The notes beneath the pieces are model-generated. The model made no database searches. It worked only from the letters and a program-made list of their open reading frames with translations, and had not been told where the DNA came from. Positions 1 to 12,481 of a stretch of 64,000 bases of DNA are shown piece by piece. Source of the stretch: Bostrychus sinensis (Eukaryota > Chordata > Actinopteri > Gobiiformes > Eleotridae); contig CM036254.1 in the NCBI GenBank assembly GCA_020698575.1, positions 4,252,383-4,316,382 on the forward strand, given 5' to 3'. Both the position numbers and the translations under genes were made by a program. Position 1 is the stretch's first letter, and every line of letters begins with the position of its first letter.

Positions 1-144
1 AACAGACTCTGACTGACACTGAATCATGGTTTTTGATTTGGGCCAAAACCTACAACACCTGGAGAGAAGTGCTGAGCTGCACAACATTCACCACAAATAT
101 ACTCCTGTGCTAAAGGCTAAATGTAAAAAAAACAGAAGAAAAAA

Positions 145-290
145 CTACAAGCAATGGTAAAGATATAGCACCCAGGACTCAAACTCAAAGGTCTTATAGT
201 TCAGGGGTAAATGCGCTAAAGCCGTCATATCTCAAAATGGTAAAGATTCTATTTCAACTAATCCTTTGTTTTTTTAGTCAGGAAAGTTAG
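145..290 (+). repeat. SINE-like dispersed repeat, copy 1
   Basis: The segment shares an ordered series of blocks with 29773-29890, including TAGTTCAGRGGTAAATGC and CATATCTCAAAATGGTAAAG. The first block resembles a tRNA-type box A. The family is not recognised. Confidence 0.35.
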
Positions 291-361
291 CATCTTTAGC
301 GTCCGCATCTCAAAATGGTACAAAATCCCTTACAATAGCCCTGGATCTAATCTGTTCTCCT

Positions 362-784
362 TAGGGCTGCACAATATATCGCAATATCAGCAAACGCAAC
401 ATCCGTATCGCAAGAATCTAAATATATCACAATAACACTGTGGTCTTCCATCTGACAGAGATTTACACTGAAGAATCATTTTCCACCAGAGCCTTAAAAG
501 AACATGTGTTGTGACTAAATAAAAATGTTTAAAAAGTCCAGTTTTAGTGGTAATTTAATTAATTTAGTCACAGCTTAGCCTTGTTTTATTCCTGTGTTAA
601 GTTTTGATTTTGTCGCTGTTTTGATTTGTAAATACAGGAACTTACATTTTTGTGAAATGTAGTGAATTTAACTTACTATGTTCGAAAAGTAGGCTCTATT
701 TTCAAATATCGCAATAATATCGTTATCGCAATTTTCAACATAGTTACCGAATATCACATGTTTTCTCCATATGGTGCAGCCCTA
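362..784. mobile_element. hAT non-autonomous element, family 1, copy 1
   Basis: The termini are inverted, TAGGGCTGCAC at the left and GTGCAGCCCTA at the right. A perfect 8-bp duplication, GTTCTCCT, flanks both sides (354-361 and 785-792), as expected for the hAT superfamily. There is no transposase frame. Three more copies lie at 22954, 33944 and 50016. Confidence 0.9.
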
Positions 785-916
785 GTTCTCCTTATCAAGA
801 ATAGAAAAAACATTTCCCCTGTCTACAATATGTGGGAATAATCTCTCAGTATGTGACAAATGTAAATACCGTGGACATTTTATCACTAATGAACTGTCAG
901 CTAATGAGGACATCTA

Positions 917-1411
917 CACTGTAAAAAAAAATCTGTAAATTTTACGGTAAAAAATTGGCAGCTGTGGTTGCCAGAATTCTACCGTAAAAACTACAAGAGG
1001 CCTCTATTTCATTTTACAGTATAATTTTATCACAAATGTTGTTTTTACAGTTTTTACTTGACTTTTTATTATTATTTACAGCAAAATAAAGTTATTATCT
1101 TTCAAAAAAATAGGTTAATGTATATTTTAGTTTGTGACTAAACTTTTAATCAACATTTACTGTAAAATTTAAAGTTATTATCTTTTGAAAAGGTGTTACA
1201 CTGTAATAAACACAGGACTCGATTTTTTTAACAGTGCTATACTGTATACATTACAAAAAATAAAACTAAAAAATACAATTTTGCCTTATTTTTAATATTA
1301 CAGTTAATTACCGTAACCAAAACAGTATTTTACTGATATATCAATTACGGTCTTTTACTGTTGAGATTTTACAGATTTTTACCATGAAATCTACAGATAT
1401 TTTTTACAGTG
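917..1411. mobile_element. TA-flanked MITE with CACTGTAAAA termini
   Basis: The left end CACTGTAAAAAA mirrors the right end TTTTTTACAGTG, and TA flanks both sides. The inner part is rich in TTTACGGTAAAA-like blocks. It is non-coding and about 495 bp. A different element with the same termini lies at 31214-32387. Confidence 0.75.
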
Positions 1412-1515
1412 TACCGTCAGTGTCACATGATGTATGTGCAGGCCAATACGCTTGTCCTTAGGTTTGGTGCATACGGATGAAGTGAAGAGGACTCTCTTTT
1501 AGGCCTACTGTACAC

Positions 1516-2258
1516 TAGGGCTGTGCAATTACCCGAAATTTAATCTTGATAATGATCTGGACTCCCAACGATTACAAAATCTATGTAAATTGAGAAAAAA
1601 ACGATTAATTGAATTGGACTCTGAATGACACGCATGCTCTTTACGTCCATATGTTTGTCCAAAGTCTTGCACTAGGCTCTATGAATCAATTAAAGGGGCC
1701 CTATTATTCAAAATCGACTTTTTTTGAGCTTTCTACCACGTTTTAATGTTGTTCCTGAATCAAAAACAGACCTGGAGTTGTGTTTTTGTTTCATTCACAC
1801 GTTTGAGCAATCCTCTATTCATTTTACATTGACTTCCTGAAAGCACAGAAACGTCTTGTTTCACCCGTGTCTGCCTTTTCCACCTGACCACGCCTCTCCC
1901 AGACAAACCCACCGCGGACTGCAGTGTTGCAGCAGCACATGTAGCTGGACCACAAGGAGGGAGGGCTCTTAAAGGGACAGGGATCCTAATCTGAACGTTT
2001 CTTACAGTCAAATGATATAGGGTTTTTTCAATAATTTGTGCGTTTTCTGACCAACAAAACGTAAAATGATGATCTAGAGCTGTCCTAAATTAATTTAAAA
2101 GACACAATAAAAGCATAATCTGGACCTTTTAACACAAATAAATGATGAAATTACTCCTCTACAGGTTATAATTTTTGCAGTACATGAATAATTGTTTAAA
2201 ATATTTGTGATTCCAATTATCCTGATTATGATTTTTTTGCCATAATTGAGCAGCCCTA
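1516..2258. mobile_element. hAT element with a nested TTAA element
   Basis: The termini are TAGGGCTGTGCAATTA and TAATTGAGCAGCCCTA, flanked by CTGTACAC and CAGTACAC (7 of 8 match). The hAT is split by the TTAA-flanked element at 1690-2132, so the hAT inserted first. No transposase frame remains. Confidence 0.8.
1690..2132. mobile_element. piggyBac-type TTAA element, copy 1
   Basis: TTAA stands at both ends, with inverted ends AAAGGGGCCCTATTAT and ATAATCTGGACCTTT. The interior has the 'CAAAAACAGACCTGGAGT' block found in copies at 49540 and 59243. It is nested in the hAT at 1516-2258. Confidence 0.75.
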
Positions 2259-2266
2259 CAGTACAC

Positions 2267-3117
2267 CAATTATATACTGCACACTTATGGTCGAATTAGT
2301 AAAAGAGCTAGCTTACGTAAACCTCATGTGGCGTATGATGAGTGTTTGTGTCAGCAGGGATTAAAACTGCTGTAGTATTATGGTATTTAGTGTATTATGG
2401 CTAATGTACAGTAGTTCTTTAGTCATTTTAATCCTTTTTTTTTATGTGTTTTTACTCTGGACTCTGAGTATGCCAATAAAATTTGAATGATTAGGCAGGC
2501 CACGCTTAAAATAACATGTTTATAGTCTTATTGCTTCATGTATAAGTTGAGATAGCTGCAGTAAATCTGATATTAAACTCTTTTGAAACACAAACCAGTG
2601 AGTCAGCAAGAGGTGATCTGAAACATTAAAGGCACTGTTTAAATAAGATTCATGTAGAGTGAACGCCCAGAGTGTAAGGTCCAGTGTTAAACAGGGAGAT
2701 AATAATGCAGCTTCATGAGTGAGTTAATGCAGTCTGCTGTATTCAGATCACTGCTAATAACTGGGACATACAGGCTCTAATGAGATCCCTGACACATTTT
2801 CTTTTCTAGAGAGAGCAGCGTCTAACAAATGGTAATTATTATTAGTGGCCAAGAATGAAAAAGGTCTTTGTCTGTATCATGTAAAGATTAAAGTCATGTG
2901 TAATAATAATAAAAATGCCTCAATCTTATATAGTGTTTTTAACTGTTTTGTCACTTTACTGCTCTGTTTTGGTTATAAACCCTCCTCTCTCTCAGCACAT
3001 GCATGTTTCAGAGACTGTGAATACTCCAGTTAGCAATTAAACAATTATTAAACTAGTTGAAGTTTTTTGTTCTACGAGGTTATGTTCCAGAGAAATTAGC
3101 AAAATCTTTTTATTGCC
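2267..3117. other. low-copy AT-rich stretch
   Basis: No gene or clear element end was recognised. A short run near 2460 (ATGCCAATAAAATTTGAATGA) looks like a decayed LINE or transcript tail. Confidence 0.3.
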
Positions 3118-3275
3118 GTTTTGAGTTTTTCAGGCTGAGATAAAGAGATTTTGGATGTTTCCTATGAACTGCATATTAAGATGGTTGAGGAAGCTGGGGT
3201 CCTTCAGTCACATGGTTGTCCGGACATGTGCCTGACCAAAAATCGTCATTAAAGTGCCAGAATCAGACGAATGCC
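3118..3275. repeat. dispersed repeat shared with 57151-57310
   Basis: Blocks such as GATTTTGGATGTTT, GAAGCTGGGGTCCTTCA and CCTGACCAAAAATC occur in the same order near 57.2 kb. There the sequence lies inside a hAT-like element (56824-57370), so this is probably a fragment of that family. Confidence 0.6.
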
Positions 3276-3299
3276 TTAAAAATGCAATCATCCCGATAG

Positions 3300-3412
3300 A
3301 TTTTATTGTTTTAATTGTGTTTTGTACTTTTAAATTTGCCTTTTTTTTCTGTAAAGCACTTTGAATTGCTCTGTGTATGAATTGTGCTATACAAATAAAC
3401 TTGCCTTGCCTC
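3300..3412 (+). repeat. LINE 3' end (L2-like)
   Basis: The run TGTAAAGCACTTTGAATTG followed by GTGCTATACAAATAAA is the typical 3' end of fish L2-like LINEs. The coding part is absent, so this is a severely 5'-truncated copy. Confidence 0.65.
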
Positions 3413-3414
3413 TC

Positions 3415-3556
3415 TGGTCAACATCACATCCATACAGGCAAAGTGGGAGACATGCCTTGCCCAAGGACACAACATCAGTATGCAATGGTAGCCGCGCTCA
3501 AACTGCCATCCTTCTGATTCGCGGGTGAGCGGCTCTACCTACTGAGCTACTGCCCT
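3415..3556 (-). repeat. tRNA-derived SINE (minus)
   Basis: On the minus strand, CAGTAGCTCAGTAGGTAGAG gives a tRNA-like box A. Downstream comes TTGTGTCCTTGGGCAAG, the motif shared with SINEs at 18757 and 35348. Box B is degraded. It abuts the LINE tail to its left. Confidence 0.65.
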
Positions 3557-4577
3557 GTGTGAACATAATCCAAAAAACACCTTTGTCTCTGGGCCAAAGC
3601 TAATATATTTATTTTTCATCCATCAAATTCAAAATGTCCTATTACTTTTCCTGAATTGTTAAAATATATTTCCACAACTTGTTAAATATTGTTCAATTAG
3701 ATTAGCATATCATTGAATTCTTTTCCATTCATTGAATTTTGTTTACTTTGGTCAGTGGCCCCACTTTTTCAGAATTAAGGTCTTTGCAAATAAAGGGGTC
3801 AGATGCTGCGTGGTCCTAAATTCCTGACCTGTGACTCAGTCTGGAGCGGGATAAGCACATTAACACATTTCTAAAGAAGCCACTGGAATAACCACAATTA
3901 GGTCCAATCCAGGAAATGTTCAACCACTTCATCCACTGTAGGCCTGAGGGGGAAACATGACCCTAAAGAGGTCAGAGGTGAAAGGTAAAGTTAAGAGAAG
4001 TCCAGAGAAAAAGGATGACTCTGGTGACAATGTCGACAAAAAAAAAAAAACAGGGAAAATACTGCACTAGGGTCAACTTTACACTGACGTAGCATTTAGC
4101 TAATGCTAGCGGCTGTGAAGAGATGCTAAGTCACAGTAATGCTTTTGTTTAAATGTTTTGTACAGAAGCTTTCCAGGAACATTTCAGAGAGGTTATTAAA
4201 AATTATATGATGACACAAATATAAAAACAGCAAAAGGTCACTGAAAATGAAGAAGCAGTTTTCGCAAAGTGTGAGGAAACAATGAAAGAGCTGTTTAAGC
4301 TCAAGGGCTGTCAGCTTCTGGTCGATTAATTCACTGAGACCACACTTGGCTGAAATGTCATTGTCCAAATTCACCCTTCCATAGAGTTCATTTTTACAAA
4401 GCAGAAATGAATGGTTGTTGTTTATATTTGTCAACTTTGAATTAATAGCATCAAGATCTGAGTCAGTTCCATTTGTTAAAGTGAACTCTCGCCCCGGGAG
4501 GTCAGGGGTTTATTTCTCCACAGAGTGCCTAAAACTCCAGACCCAGCAGGTGGCTGGTTGTGTCACAGAGTGATATA
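3557..4577. other. low-copy stretch, no gene seen
   Basis: Nothing recognisable apart from a short poly(A) at 4039-4050. Confidence 0.3.
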
Positions 4578-5597
4578 TAGTCCTGGTCTGAATTTGATCT
4601 AGTCCTGGTTTAGCTGCAGTTTAGTCCTGGTCTTTAGCCTGGTTTAGCTCTATATTAATTCTGCTTTTAATTCTGGTGTAGTCATATTTTATCATTGGTT
4701 TAAACCAGATTTAGTCCTCATAGACCTAGTTTAGTCCTAATTCAGTCCTAGTTTAGCCCTAATTTAGTCCTAGTTTTGTCCTAATTTAGTCCTGGTTTAG
4801 CCCTAGTTTTGTCCTAATTTAGTCCTAGTTTAGCCCTAGTTTTGTCCTAATTTAGTCCTAGTTTAGCCCTAGTTTAGTCTTAGTTTAGTCCTAATTTAGT
4901 CCTAGTTTAGCCCTAGTTTTGTCCTAATTTAGTCCTAGTTTAGCCCTAGTTTAGTCCTAATTTAGTCCTAGTTTAGTCCTTATTTAGTCCTTATTTAGTC
5001 CTAGTTTAGCCCTAGTTTTGTCCTAATTTAGTCCTAGTTTAGCCCTAGTTTTGTCCTAATTTAGTCCTAGTTTAGCCCTAGTTTAGTCCTAATTTAGTCC
5101 TAGTTTAGTCCTAATTTATTCCTAGTTTAGTCCTAATTTAGTCCTAGTTTAGCCCTAGTTTTGTCCTAATTTAGTCCTAGTTTAGCCCTAGTTTTGTCCT
5201 AATTTAGTCCTAGTTTAGCCCTAGTTTTGTCCTAATTTAGTCCGAGTTTAGCCCTAGTTTAGTCCTAGTTTAGTCCGAGTTTAGCCCTAGTTTTGTCCTA
5301 ATTTAGTCCGAGTTTAGCCCTAGTTTAGTCCTAGTTTAGTCCTAATTTAGTCCTAATTTAGTCCTAGTTTAGTCCTAGTTTAGCCTTAGTTTTATCCTAA
5401 TTTAGTCCTAGTTTAGTCCTAGTTTAGTCCTAGTTTAGTCCTAGTTTAGCCTTAGTTTTATCCTAATTTAGTCCTAGTTTAGCCATAGTTTAGCCCTAGT
5501 TTTGTCCTAATTTAGTCCTAGTTTAGCCCTAGTTTTGTCCTAATTTAGTCCTGGTTTAGCCCTAGTTTTGTCCTAGTTTAGTCCTGGTTTAATCCTC
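4578..5597. repeat. minisatellite array 1, 11-12 bp unit (TTTAGTCCTAG)
   Basis: This is about 1 kb of near-uniform units such as TTTAGTCCTAG, TTTAGCCCTAG and TTTTGTCCTAA. Alternating unit types recur in blocks, so there is short higher-order structure. The edges are degenerate, with TAGTCCTGGTC on the left. Confidence 0.95.
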
Positions 5598-5607
5598 AAA
5601 TTGCAGT

Positions 5608-5797
5608 CACTACAAAGAAGTCAGCTCATTTATCTTTCTGTTAGCCTCATGATGCTAATAACCATTTTATGCTCTGACCAACAGCTCCCCAAACGTTTTC
5701 CACATATATTATTTTAAGTAATAAAAAGTGAAATACTAATCCAAAGGTGTTCAACGCTATTTCAAAAAGCCTAAAAAGCTGAATATGAGAGCTTTAA
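5608..5797. mobile_element. piggyBac-type TTAA element, fragment (copy 2)
   Basis: The segment matches the last third of the element at 59243-59723, including TTTATGCTCTG and CAGCTCCCCAAA, and ends in TTAA. The left part is missing and the fragment abuts array 1. Confidence 0.65.
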
Positions 5798-5892
5798 CTG
5801 GAGTTTTTATACAGCAGCAACAAAAACAGACAAAACATAGCAGTAACTTTAAACTTTGATTCTCATAACACAGCTTAAATAGACAAACATGA

Positions 5893-5915
5893 AGTAGTAG
5901 TAGTAGTAGTAGCAG
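5893..5915. repeat. (AGT)n microsatellite
   Basis: About six AGT triplets followed by one AGC. Confidence 0.9.
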
Positions 5916-6879
5916 TATATGACGAGTTCACCCTTAACCAACTTAAAATACTATGTAAACATCTGTATAGCCATAACACAAACCTATCAGACAGCAGTAA
6001 GAATAGCTCAGGAAGAAACCATTACAACCTAACTATGACTCACCTCACTGTTGTTGGATGTAAAATCAAAGTTATTCCTTGTTATGGACCATTCCCACCT
6101 CTAATTCCAGCGCTCCAGTGTTTTTATCGTGGTTAATGAGCTGAAAAAGACTGCTCCCTGTCTCTCTGTTGTTAACTTTAAATCACAGCTAAGTACACAC
6201 AGCCGATGCCTTTATGACCCTGAAGAATCACAATAGACCTGGGAAGAAGACCGCATCAACAAAAGGACTAAACCAGGCTCTAAACTTTACATTTCAGTCG
6301 GATAATGGGCGAGTCTGGGTTATTCATGCACAGTTTTCCATTGGAATACAAAAGCCACTGGTTTACTTTCAACTGAGTCCAAGATTAATCCCACATTTGG
6401 ATTTAGTTCTAGTTTAAACATGTTTTGAGTCCTGATATAGTACCGTTAGTCCTTGGTTTAGGTATAACCGCTTGTGCAGAGGTTGTTTGGTTTCTCCAGT
6501 GGATGGAGTAAACAACACTGCTCTGTTTGTAACTGGGAATTTTGTTCTTGGGGTGAACCAGTTTTTGCCTGAGAGTATTAACAGGTTTGAAATAAACCGG
6601 GATGTTGTGTTGGCTAAAAATCATTTTAAGTTTCTCAGACAGGCCAGAGATGTAAGGAATGACTACATTGCTCCTTTTTGGCTCTTGTACTTGTTCTTTA
6701 CTGTTCTGTTTTCTTGTCCTTTGGGATTTGGAGAAAGCCCAGTTGGGATATCCACAAGTTAAGAGATAAGAGGTGAAACGTCTTCAACTTTAAAAATCCA
6801 ATCCAAAATTTGGCCAAAAGTGCCAATTTATAGCCTTGTTTCAACTGTTGATCTAGACTTTGACATCTCAAGATGTCCA
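5916..6879. other. low-copy stretch with a possible retroelement trace
   Basis: Around 6770 the phrase GAGGTGAAACGTCTTCAAC recalls a motif common in fish retroelement fragments. Open frames of 67-96 codons here have no recognisable domain. No gene is claimed. Confidence 0.3.
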
Positions 6880-9176
6880 GTTATAAGTCCTGAATTTTGT
6901 CTAGAGTTCTTGTTAAGTTGTGGTTTCAGTCCTGTGGTAGTCTGTAGTCCTTGTTTAGTCCTTGGTTTGGTCTAGACTCCAGTTTTATCTGTAGTTCTAT
7001 TTTAAGTCCCAAATTTGTTCCATCTTTGTTTAGAGCTCCATTTAATCCTGGTTTTAATCCTATTTGGTCTATGCTTATCCATGTTTATGTAGTCCTGGTT
7101 TAGTCTTGGTTTAGTCCTGGTTTAGTCTTGGTTTAGTCCTGGTTTAGTCCTGGTTTAGTCCTGGTTTAGTCCTGGTTTAGTCCTGGTATAGACCTGATAT
7201 AGACCTGATATAGACCTGGTTTAGTCCTTGTTTGCTTCTCGTTTAGTCCTGGTTTAGTCCTGGTTTAGTCCTAGTTTAGTCCTAAGTTAGTCCAGGTTTA
7301 GTCCTGGTTTAGTACCTGGTTTAGACCTGGTTTAGACCAGGTTTAGTCCAGGTTTAGACCTGGTTTAGTACCTGGTTTTAGTACCTGGTTTAGTCCTGGT
7401 TTAGTCCAGGTTTAGTCCTGGTTTAGACCTGGTTTAGACCAGGTTTAGACCAGGTTTAGACCTGGTTTTAGACCTGGTTTAGTCCTGGTTTAGTCCAGGT
7501 TTAGTCCTGGTTTAGACCTGGTTTAGACCAGGTTTAGTCCAGGTTTAGACCTGGTTTAGACCTGGTTTTAGACCTGGTTTAGTCCTGGTTTAGTCCTGGT
7601 TTAGACCTGGTTTAGACCTGGTTTAGACCTGGTTTAGACCTGGTTTAGACCTGGTTTAGACCAGGTTTAGACGTGGTTTAGACCTGGTTTAGACCAGGTT
7701 TAGTCCAGGTTTAGACCAGGTTTAGACCTGGTTTTAGACCTGGTTTAGTCCAGGTTTAGTCCAGGTTTAGTCCTGGTTTAGACCTGGTTTAGACCTGGTT
7801 TAGACCAGGTTTAGTCCAGGTTTAGACCTGGTTTAGACCTGGTTTTAGACCTGGTTTAGTCCTGGTTTAGTCCAGGTTTAGTCCTGGTTTAGACCTGGTT
7901 TAGACCTGGTTTAGTCCTGGTTTAGTCCTGGTTTAGACCTGGTTTAGACCAGGTTTAGTCGTGGTTTAGACCAGGTTTAGACCTGGTTTAGTCCTGGTTT
8001 AGACCTGGTTTAGACCAGGTTTAGTCGTGGTTTAGACCTGGTTTAGACCAGGTTTAGTCCAGGTTTAGACCAGGTTTAGACCTGGTTTAGACCTGGTTTA
8101 GTCCTGGTTTAGACCTGGTTTAGACCAGGTTTAGTCCAGGTTTAGACCAGGTTTAGACCTGGTTTTAGACCTGGTTTAGTCCTGGTTTAGTCCAGGTTTA
8201 GACCTGGTTTAGACCAGGTTTAGTCCAGGTTTAGACCAGGTTTAGACCTGGTTTTAGACCTGGTTTAGTCCTGGTTTAGTCCAGGTTTAGTCCTGGTTTA
8301 GACCTGGTTTAGACCTGGTTTAGACCTGGTTTAGACCAGGTTTAGACCTGGTTTAGACCTGGTTTAGACCTGGTTTAGTCCTGGTTTAGTCCTGGTTTAG
8401 ACCTGGTTTAGACCAGGTTTAGTCGTGGTTTAGACCTGGTTTAGACCAGGTTTAGTCCAGGTTTAGACCTGGTTTAGACCTGGTTTTAGACCTGGTTTAG
8501 TCCTGGTTTAGTCCAGGTTTAGTCCTGGTTTAGACCTGGTTTAGACCTGGTTTAGACCAGGTTTAGTCCAGGTTTAGACCTGGTTTAGACCTGGTTTTAG
8601 ACCTGGTTTAGTCCTGGTTTAGTCCAGGTTTAGTCCTTGTTTAGACCTGGTTTAGACCTGGTTTAGACCTGGTTTAGACCAGGTTTAGACCTGGTTTAGT
8701 CCTGGTTTAGACCTGGTTTAGACCAGGTTTAGTCGTGGTTTAGACCAGGTTTAGACCTGGTTTAGACCAGGTTTAGTCGTGGTTTAGACCTGGTTTAGAC
8801 CAGGTTTAGTCCAGGTTTAGACCAGGTTTAGACCTGGTTTAGTCCAGGTTTAGTCCTGGTTTAGACCTGGTTTAGACCAGGTTTAGTCCAGGTTTAGACC
8901 AGGTTTTAGACCTGGTTTAGTCCTGGTTTAGTCCAGGTTTAGACCTGGTTTAGACCAGGTTTAGTCCAGGTTTAGACCAGGTTTAGACCTGGTTTTAGAC
9001 CTGGTTTAGTCCTGGTTTAGTCCAGGTTTAGTCCTGGTTTAGACCTGGTTTAGACCTGGTTTAGACCTGGTTTAGACCAGGTTTAGACCTGGTTTAGTCC
9101 TGGTTTAGTCCAGGTTTAGTCCTGGTTTAGACCTGGTTTAGACCTGGTTTAGACCTGGTTTAGTCCAGGTCTAACC
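6880..9176. repeat. minisatellite array 2, 11-12 bp unit (CTGGTTTAGAC / CTGGTTTAGTC)
   Basis: The units are GGTTTAGTCCT, GGTTTAGACCT and GGTTTAGACCA with rare extra T insertions. Regular from about 7088, degenerate before that. Blocks of about 170-270 bp recur, so larger segments were also duplicated. Confidence 0.95.
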
Positions 9177-9735
9177 TCTCTGATCTGTGTTGGTTAAATG
9201 TTGGCAACAGGTGGCGTTCTGTGCATCGCGTCCCGCGGGATTCCTCCAACAATGAGCGCTTTTCTTCCCTAAAAACCACCACAAACCCCTAACACCTCGC
9301 TCATCGCCCACCTCTGCCTTTAACCCGTGTATTTGTCTACGTTTCACGTGCAAAAACTGCGTCAAAACAAACCATTTTCTGCGCAAAGTGTGCACAAAGA
9401 AAACGTCCTCGTACCTCTCTCAGCGCCCGCTGTGGAAGAAGAAAACTCCGCTGCTCCGTCGACACTGAAAACGTCCAGAAAACATTATATTTCCATGTTT
9501 ACGCGACTTTACAGCGGTTGTTGAGTATTTTCATGATTATTTTGTGTTTTCTCGCGGTTTTTCGTTGAAGAAAGTGCTGCGGAAAGTTACCCGGCTCCGT
9601 CCATAACAGCGGCTCCTCGGCTCTGAGCTGACCGAGGAGAAGCAGCTCCCACCGGGGAACGGACGGCAGGCTGCACCGCTGCCTTCCGGAGCGGACTTTC
9701 ACAATAAAAGAAGAGAGATCAGTATTGTTTTCCTA
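9177..9735. promoter_or_regulatory. GC-richer, CpG-bearing unique spacer
   Basis: This stands out against the AT-rich surroundings, with many CpGs (GCATCGCGTCCCGCGGGA and CTCGCGGTTTTTCGTTG, for example). Candidate CpG-island promoter or 5' exon of an unseen neighbour gene. No open frame with a recognisable domain is seen, so the promoter role is an inference. Confidence 0.3.
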
Positions 9736-10108
9736 AGATTATCATCTGCAGCTTTATCGCAGTTTGGAGAAGCAGACACGAGCACGACCACAGAGACTAA
9801 ACCAAAACTTTTTCTTTATGCTCATTTATTGCTATTTTGGCCATTATAATGTTGTTGTTGTTGTTGTTTTTAGCTCATTTTTTGCCGTCTGGTTATTATG
9901 AATACACAGTAATGGACCAATTAACCACCAGATGCAGGAAACTATTGCATGAAGTGATAAAATAATATGGAAACGCACAGAAAAAAAGCATATGACCACA
10001 AATAATATTAAATATACTGTAATGAAAATGGACTTAACAATGTAAAGGTTTATTTACAGCGTTAATAAATCTACACAGGTCTCAACCACGTTTCTGACAG
10101 ATTTAAAT

Positions 10109-11908
10109 TAGGATTAAACCAGAGATCAAGCCAGAAAAACAATTATAATGAATGAAAAACTAAATTGTGAAAAACAAGGTTTAAACCAGGACTAAACCAG
10201 ATCTAAACCAGGTCTAAACCAGGACTAAACCAGGACTAAATCCAGGACTAAACCAGGACTAAACCAGGTCTAAACCTGGACTAAACCAGGACTAAACCAG
10301 GACTAAACCAGATCTAAACCAGGTCTAAACCAGGACTAAACCAGGACTAAATCCAGGACTAAACCAGGACTAAACCAGGTCTAAACCAGGTCTAAACCAG
10401 GACTAAACCAGGACTAACCCAGGTCCAAACCAGGACTAAACCAGGTCTAAACCAGGACTAAACCAGGACTAACCCAGGTCCAAACCAGGACTAAACCAGA
10501 TCTAAACCAGGTCTAAACCAGGACTAAACCAGGACTAAACCAGGTCTAAACTAAGACTAAACCAAAGCTTAACCAGAACTAATTCCGGACTAAACCAGGA
10601 CGTAACCAAGTCAAATCCAGCACTAATCCAGGAGTAAACCAGGTCTAAACCAGGATTTAACCAGGTTTAATCAAGGATTAAACTAGGTTTAAGCCAAGAC
10701 TAAACTAGGGCTAATCCAGGCATAAACCAACAATAAACCCAGACAAAACTAAACAAGGACTAAACCAGGACTAAACAAGGGCTAAACCAGGACTAAACCA
10801 GAACTAAACAAGGACTAAACAAAGACTAAACCAGGTCTAAACCAGGTCTAAACCAGGACTAAACCAAGGATTAAACCAGAGATCAAGCCAGAAAAACAAT
10901 TATAATGAATGAAAGACTAAACTGTGAAAACCAAGGTTAAACCAGGTCCAAACCAGGTCTAAACCAGGACTAAACCAGATCTAAACCAGGACTAAACAAG
11001 GTCTAAACAAGGTGTAAACTAGGACTAAACCAGGTCTAAACCAGGTCTAAACCAGGTCTAAACCAGGACTAAACCAGGTCTAAACCAGGACTAAACCGGG
11101 TCTAAACCAGGACTAAACGAGGTCTAAACCAGGTCTAAACCAGGACTAAACCAGGTCTAAACCAGGACTAAACCAGGTCTAAACCAGGACTAAACCAGGT
11201 CTAAACCAGGACTAAACCGGGTCTAAACCAGGTCTAAACCAGGACTAAACCAGGTCTAAACCAGGACTAAACCAGGTCTAAACCAGGACTAAACCGGGTC
11301 TAAACCAGGACTAAACGAGGTCTAAACCAGGTCTAAACCAGGACTAAACCAGGTCTAAACCAGGACTAAACCGGGTCTAAACCAGGACTAAACCGGGTCT
11401 AAACCAGGACTAAACGAGGTCTAAACCAGGTCTAAACCAGGACTAAACCAGGTCTAAACCAGGACTAAACAAGGTCTAAACCAGGACTAAACCAGGACTA
11501 AACGAGGTCTAAACCAGGTCTAAACCAGGACTAAACCAGGTCTAAACCAGGACTAAACCAGGTCTAAACCAGGACTAAACCGGGTCTAAACCACGTCTAA
11601 ACCAGGACTAAACGAGGTCTAAACCAGGACTAAACGAGGTCTAAACCAGGTCTAAACCAGGACTAAACCAGGTCTAAACCAGGACTAAACAAGGTCTAAA
11701 CCAGGACTAAACCAGGACTAAACGAGGTCTAAACCAGGTCTAAACCAGGACTAAACCAGGTCTAAACCAGGACTAAACCAGGTCTAAACCAGGACTAAAC
11801 CGGGTCTAAACCACGTCTAAACCAGGACTAAACGAGGTCTAAACCAGGACTAAACCAGGACTAAACCAGGACTAAACCAGGACTAAACCAGGACTAAACC
11901 AGGACTTA
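10109..11908. repeat. minisatellite array 3, inverted orientation (CTAAACCAGGA)
   Basis: The units are CTAAACCAGGA, CTAAACCAGGT, CTAAACCGGGT and CTAAACGAGGT, the reverse complement of array 2. Multi-unit blocks repeat. A non-repeat phrase (GATCAAGCCAGAAAAACAAT) occurs both at 10122 and 10881, showing a segmental duplication of the edge. Confidence 0.95.
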
Positions 11909-12481
11909 AGTTAAGTGGTCTACTTCCCTCCTGGACCAGGCTCAGATGAAACTAAACACTTGAGCTGTAAATGATTGTTAAGAACCTGCAGATGAAGCCC
12001 ATGTACCACCTGTGGGACCTGTACCACAGTTTGAGAAACACTGCTGTAGCCTGTAACAGAATTAATGTTGTGGCCTCTTTTATTTCTAAATAAAATGATA
12101 AAAGTTTGTCACCAATTTCTCTGTGGAGAGTAAAAATAAACGGCCTTACCTCAGCTGAGAGTGAGCTTCTCCGTCTGTGCAGTAAATGTTTGGTTTTCTT
12201 CTTAAACCAAGAAGAAGTCTGCGTCCTGATAAATCTGTCACCACATCACAGCTGATTTTATCAAAGCTGCAGCAGGAAATCTCACGTTAAACTATTTCAA
12301 AAACAAGGAAGTGCTCGTTTCAGGAAAATCCTTTTTACTGCAACCAAGACAAACATCATCAAATCTCAGAGTTTTTCCTGAAGCGTAAATAAAATCTGAG
12401 AGTGACCTTAAAAAGACTGCAGAGTTTGTCACATATTTATATTATTATGTATTTATTTAGTTTTATTCTTGTTTGCTTTTT
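11909..12481. other. spacer between arrays 3 and 4
   Basis: Low-copy DNA. Near 12030, TTTGAGAAACACTGCTG resembles a hAT terminus. The minus strand near 12150 has AGCTGAG|GTAAGG, an isolated donor-like site with no exon I can support. Confidence 0.3.
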
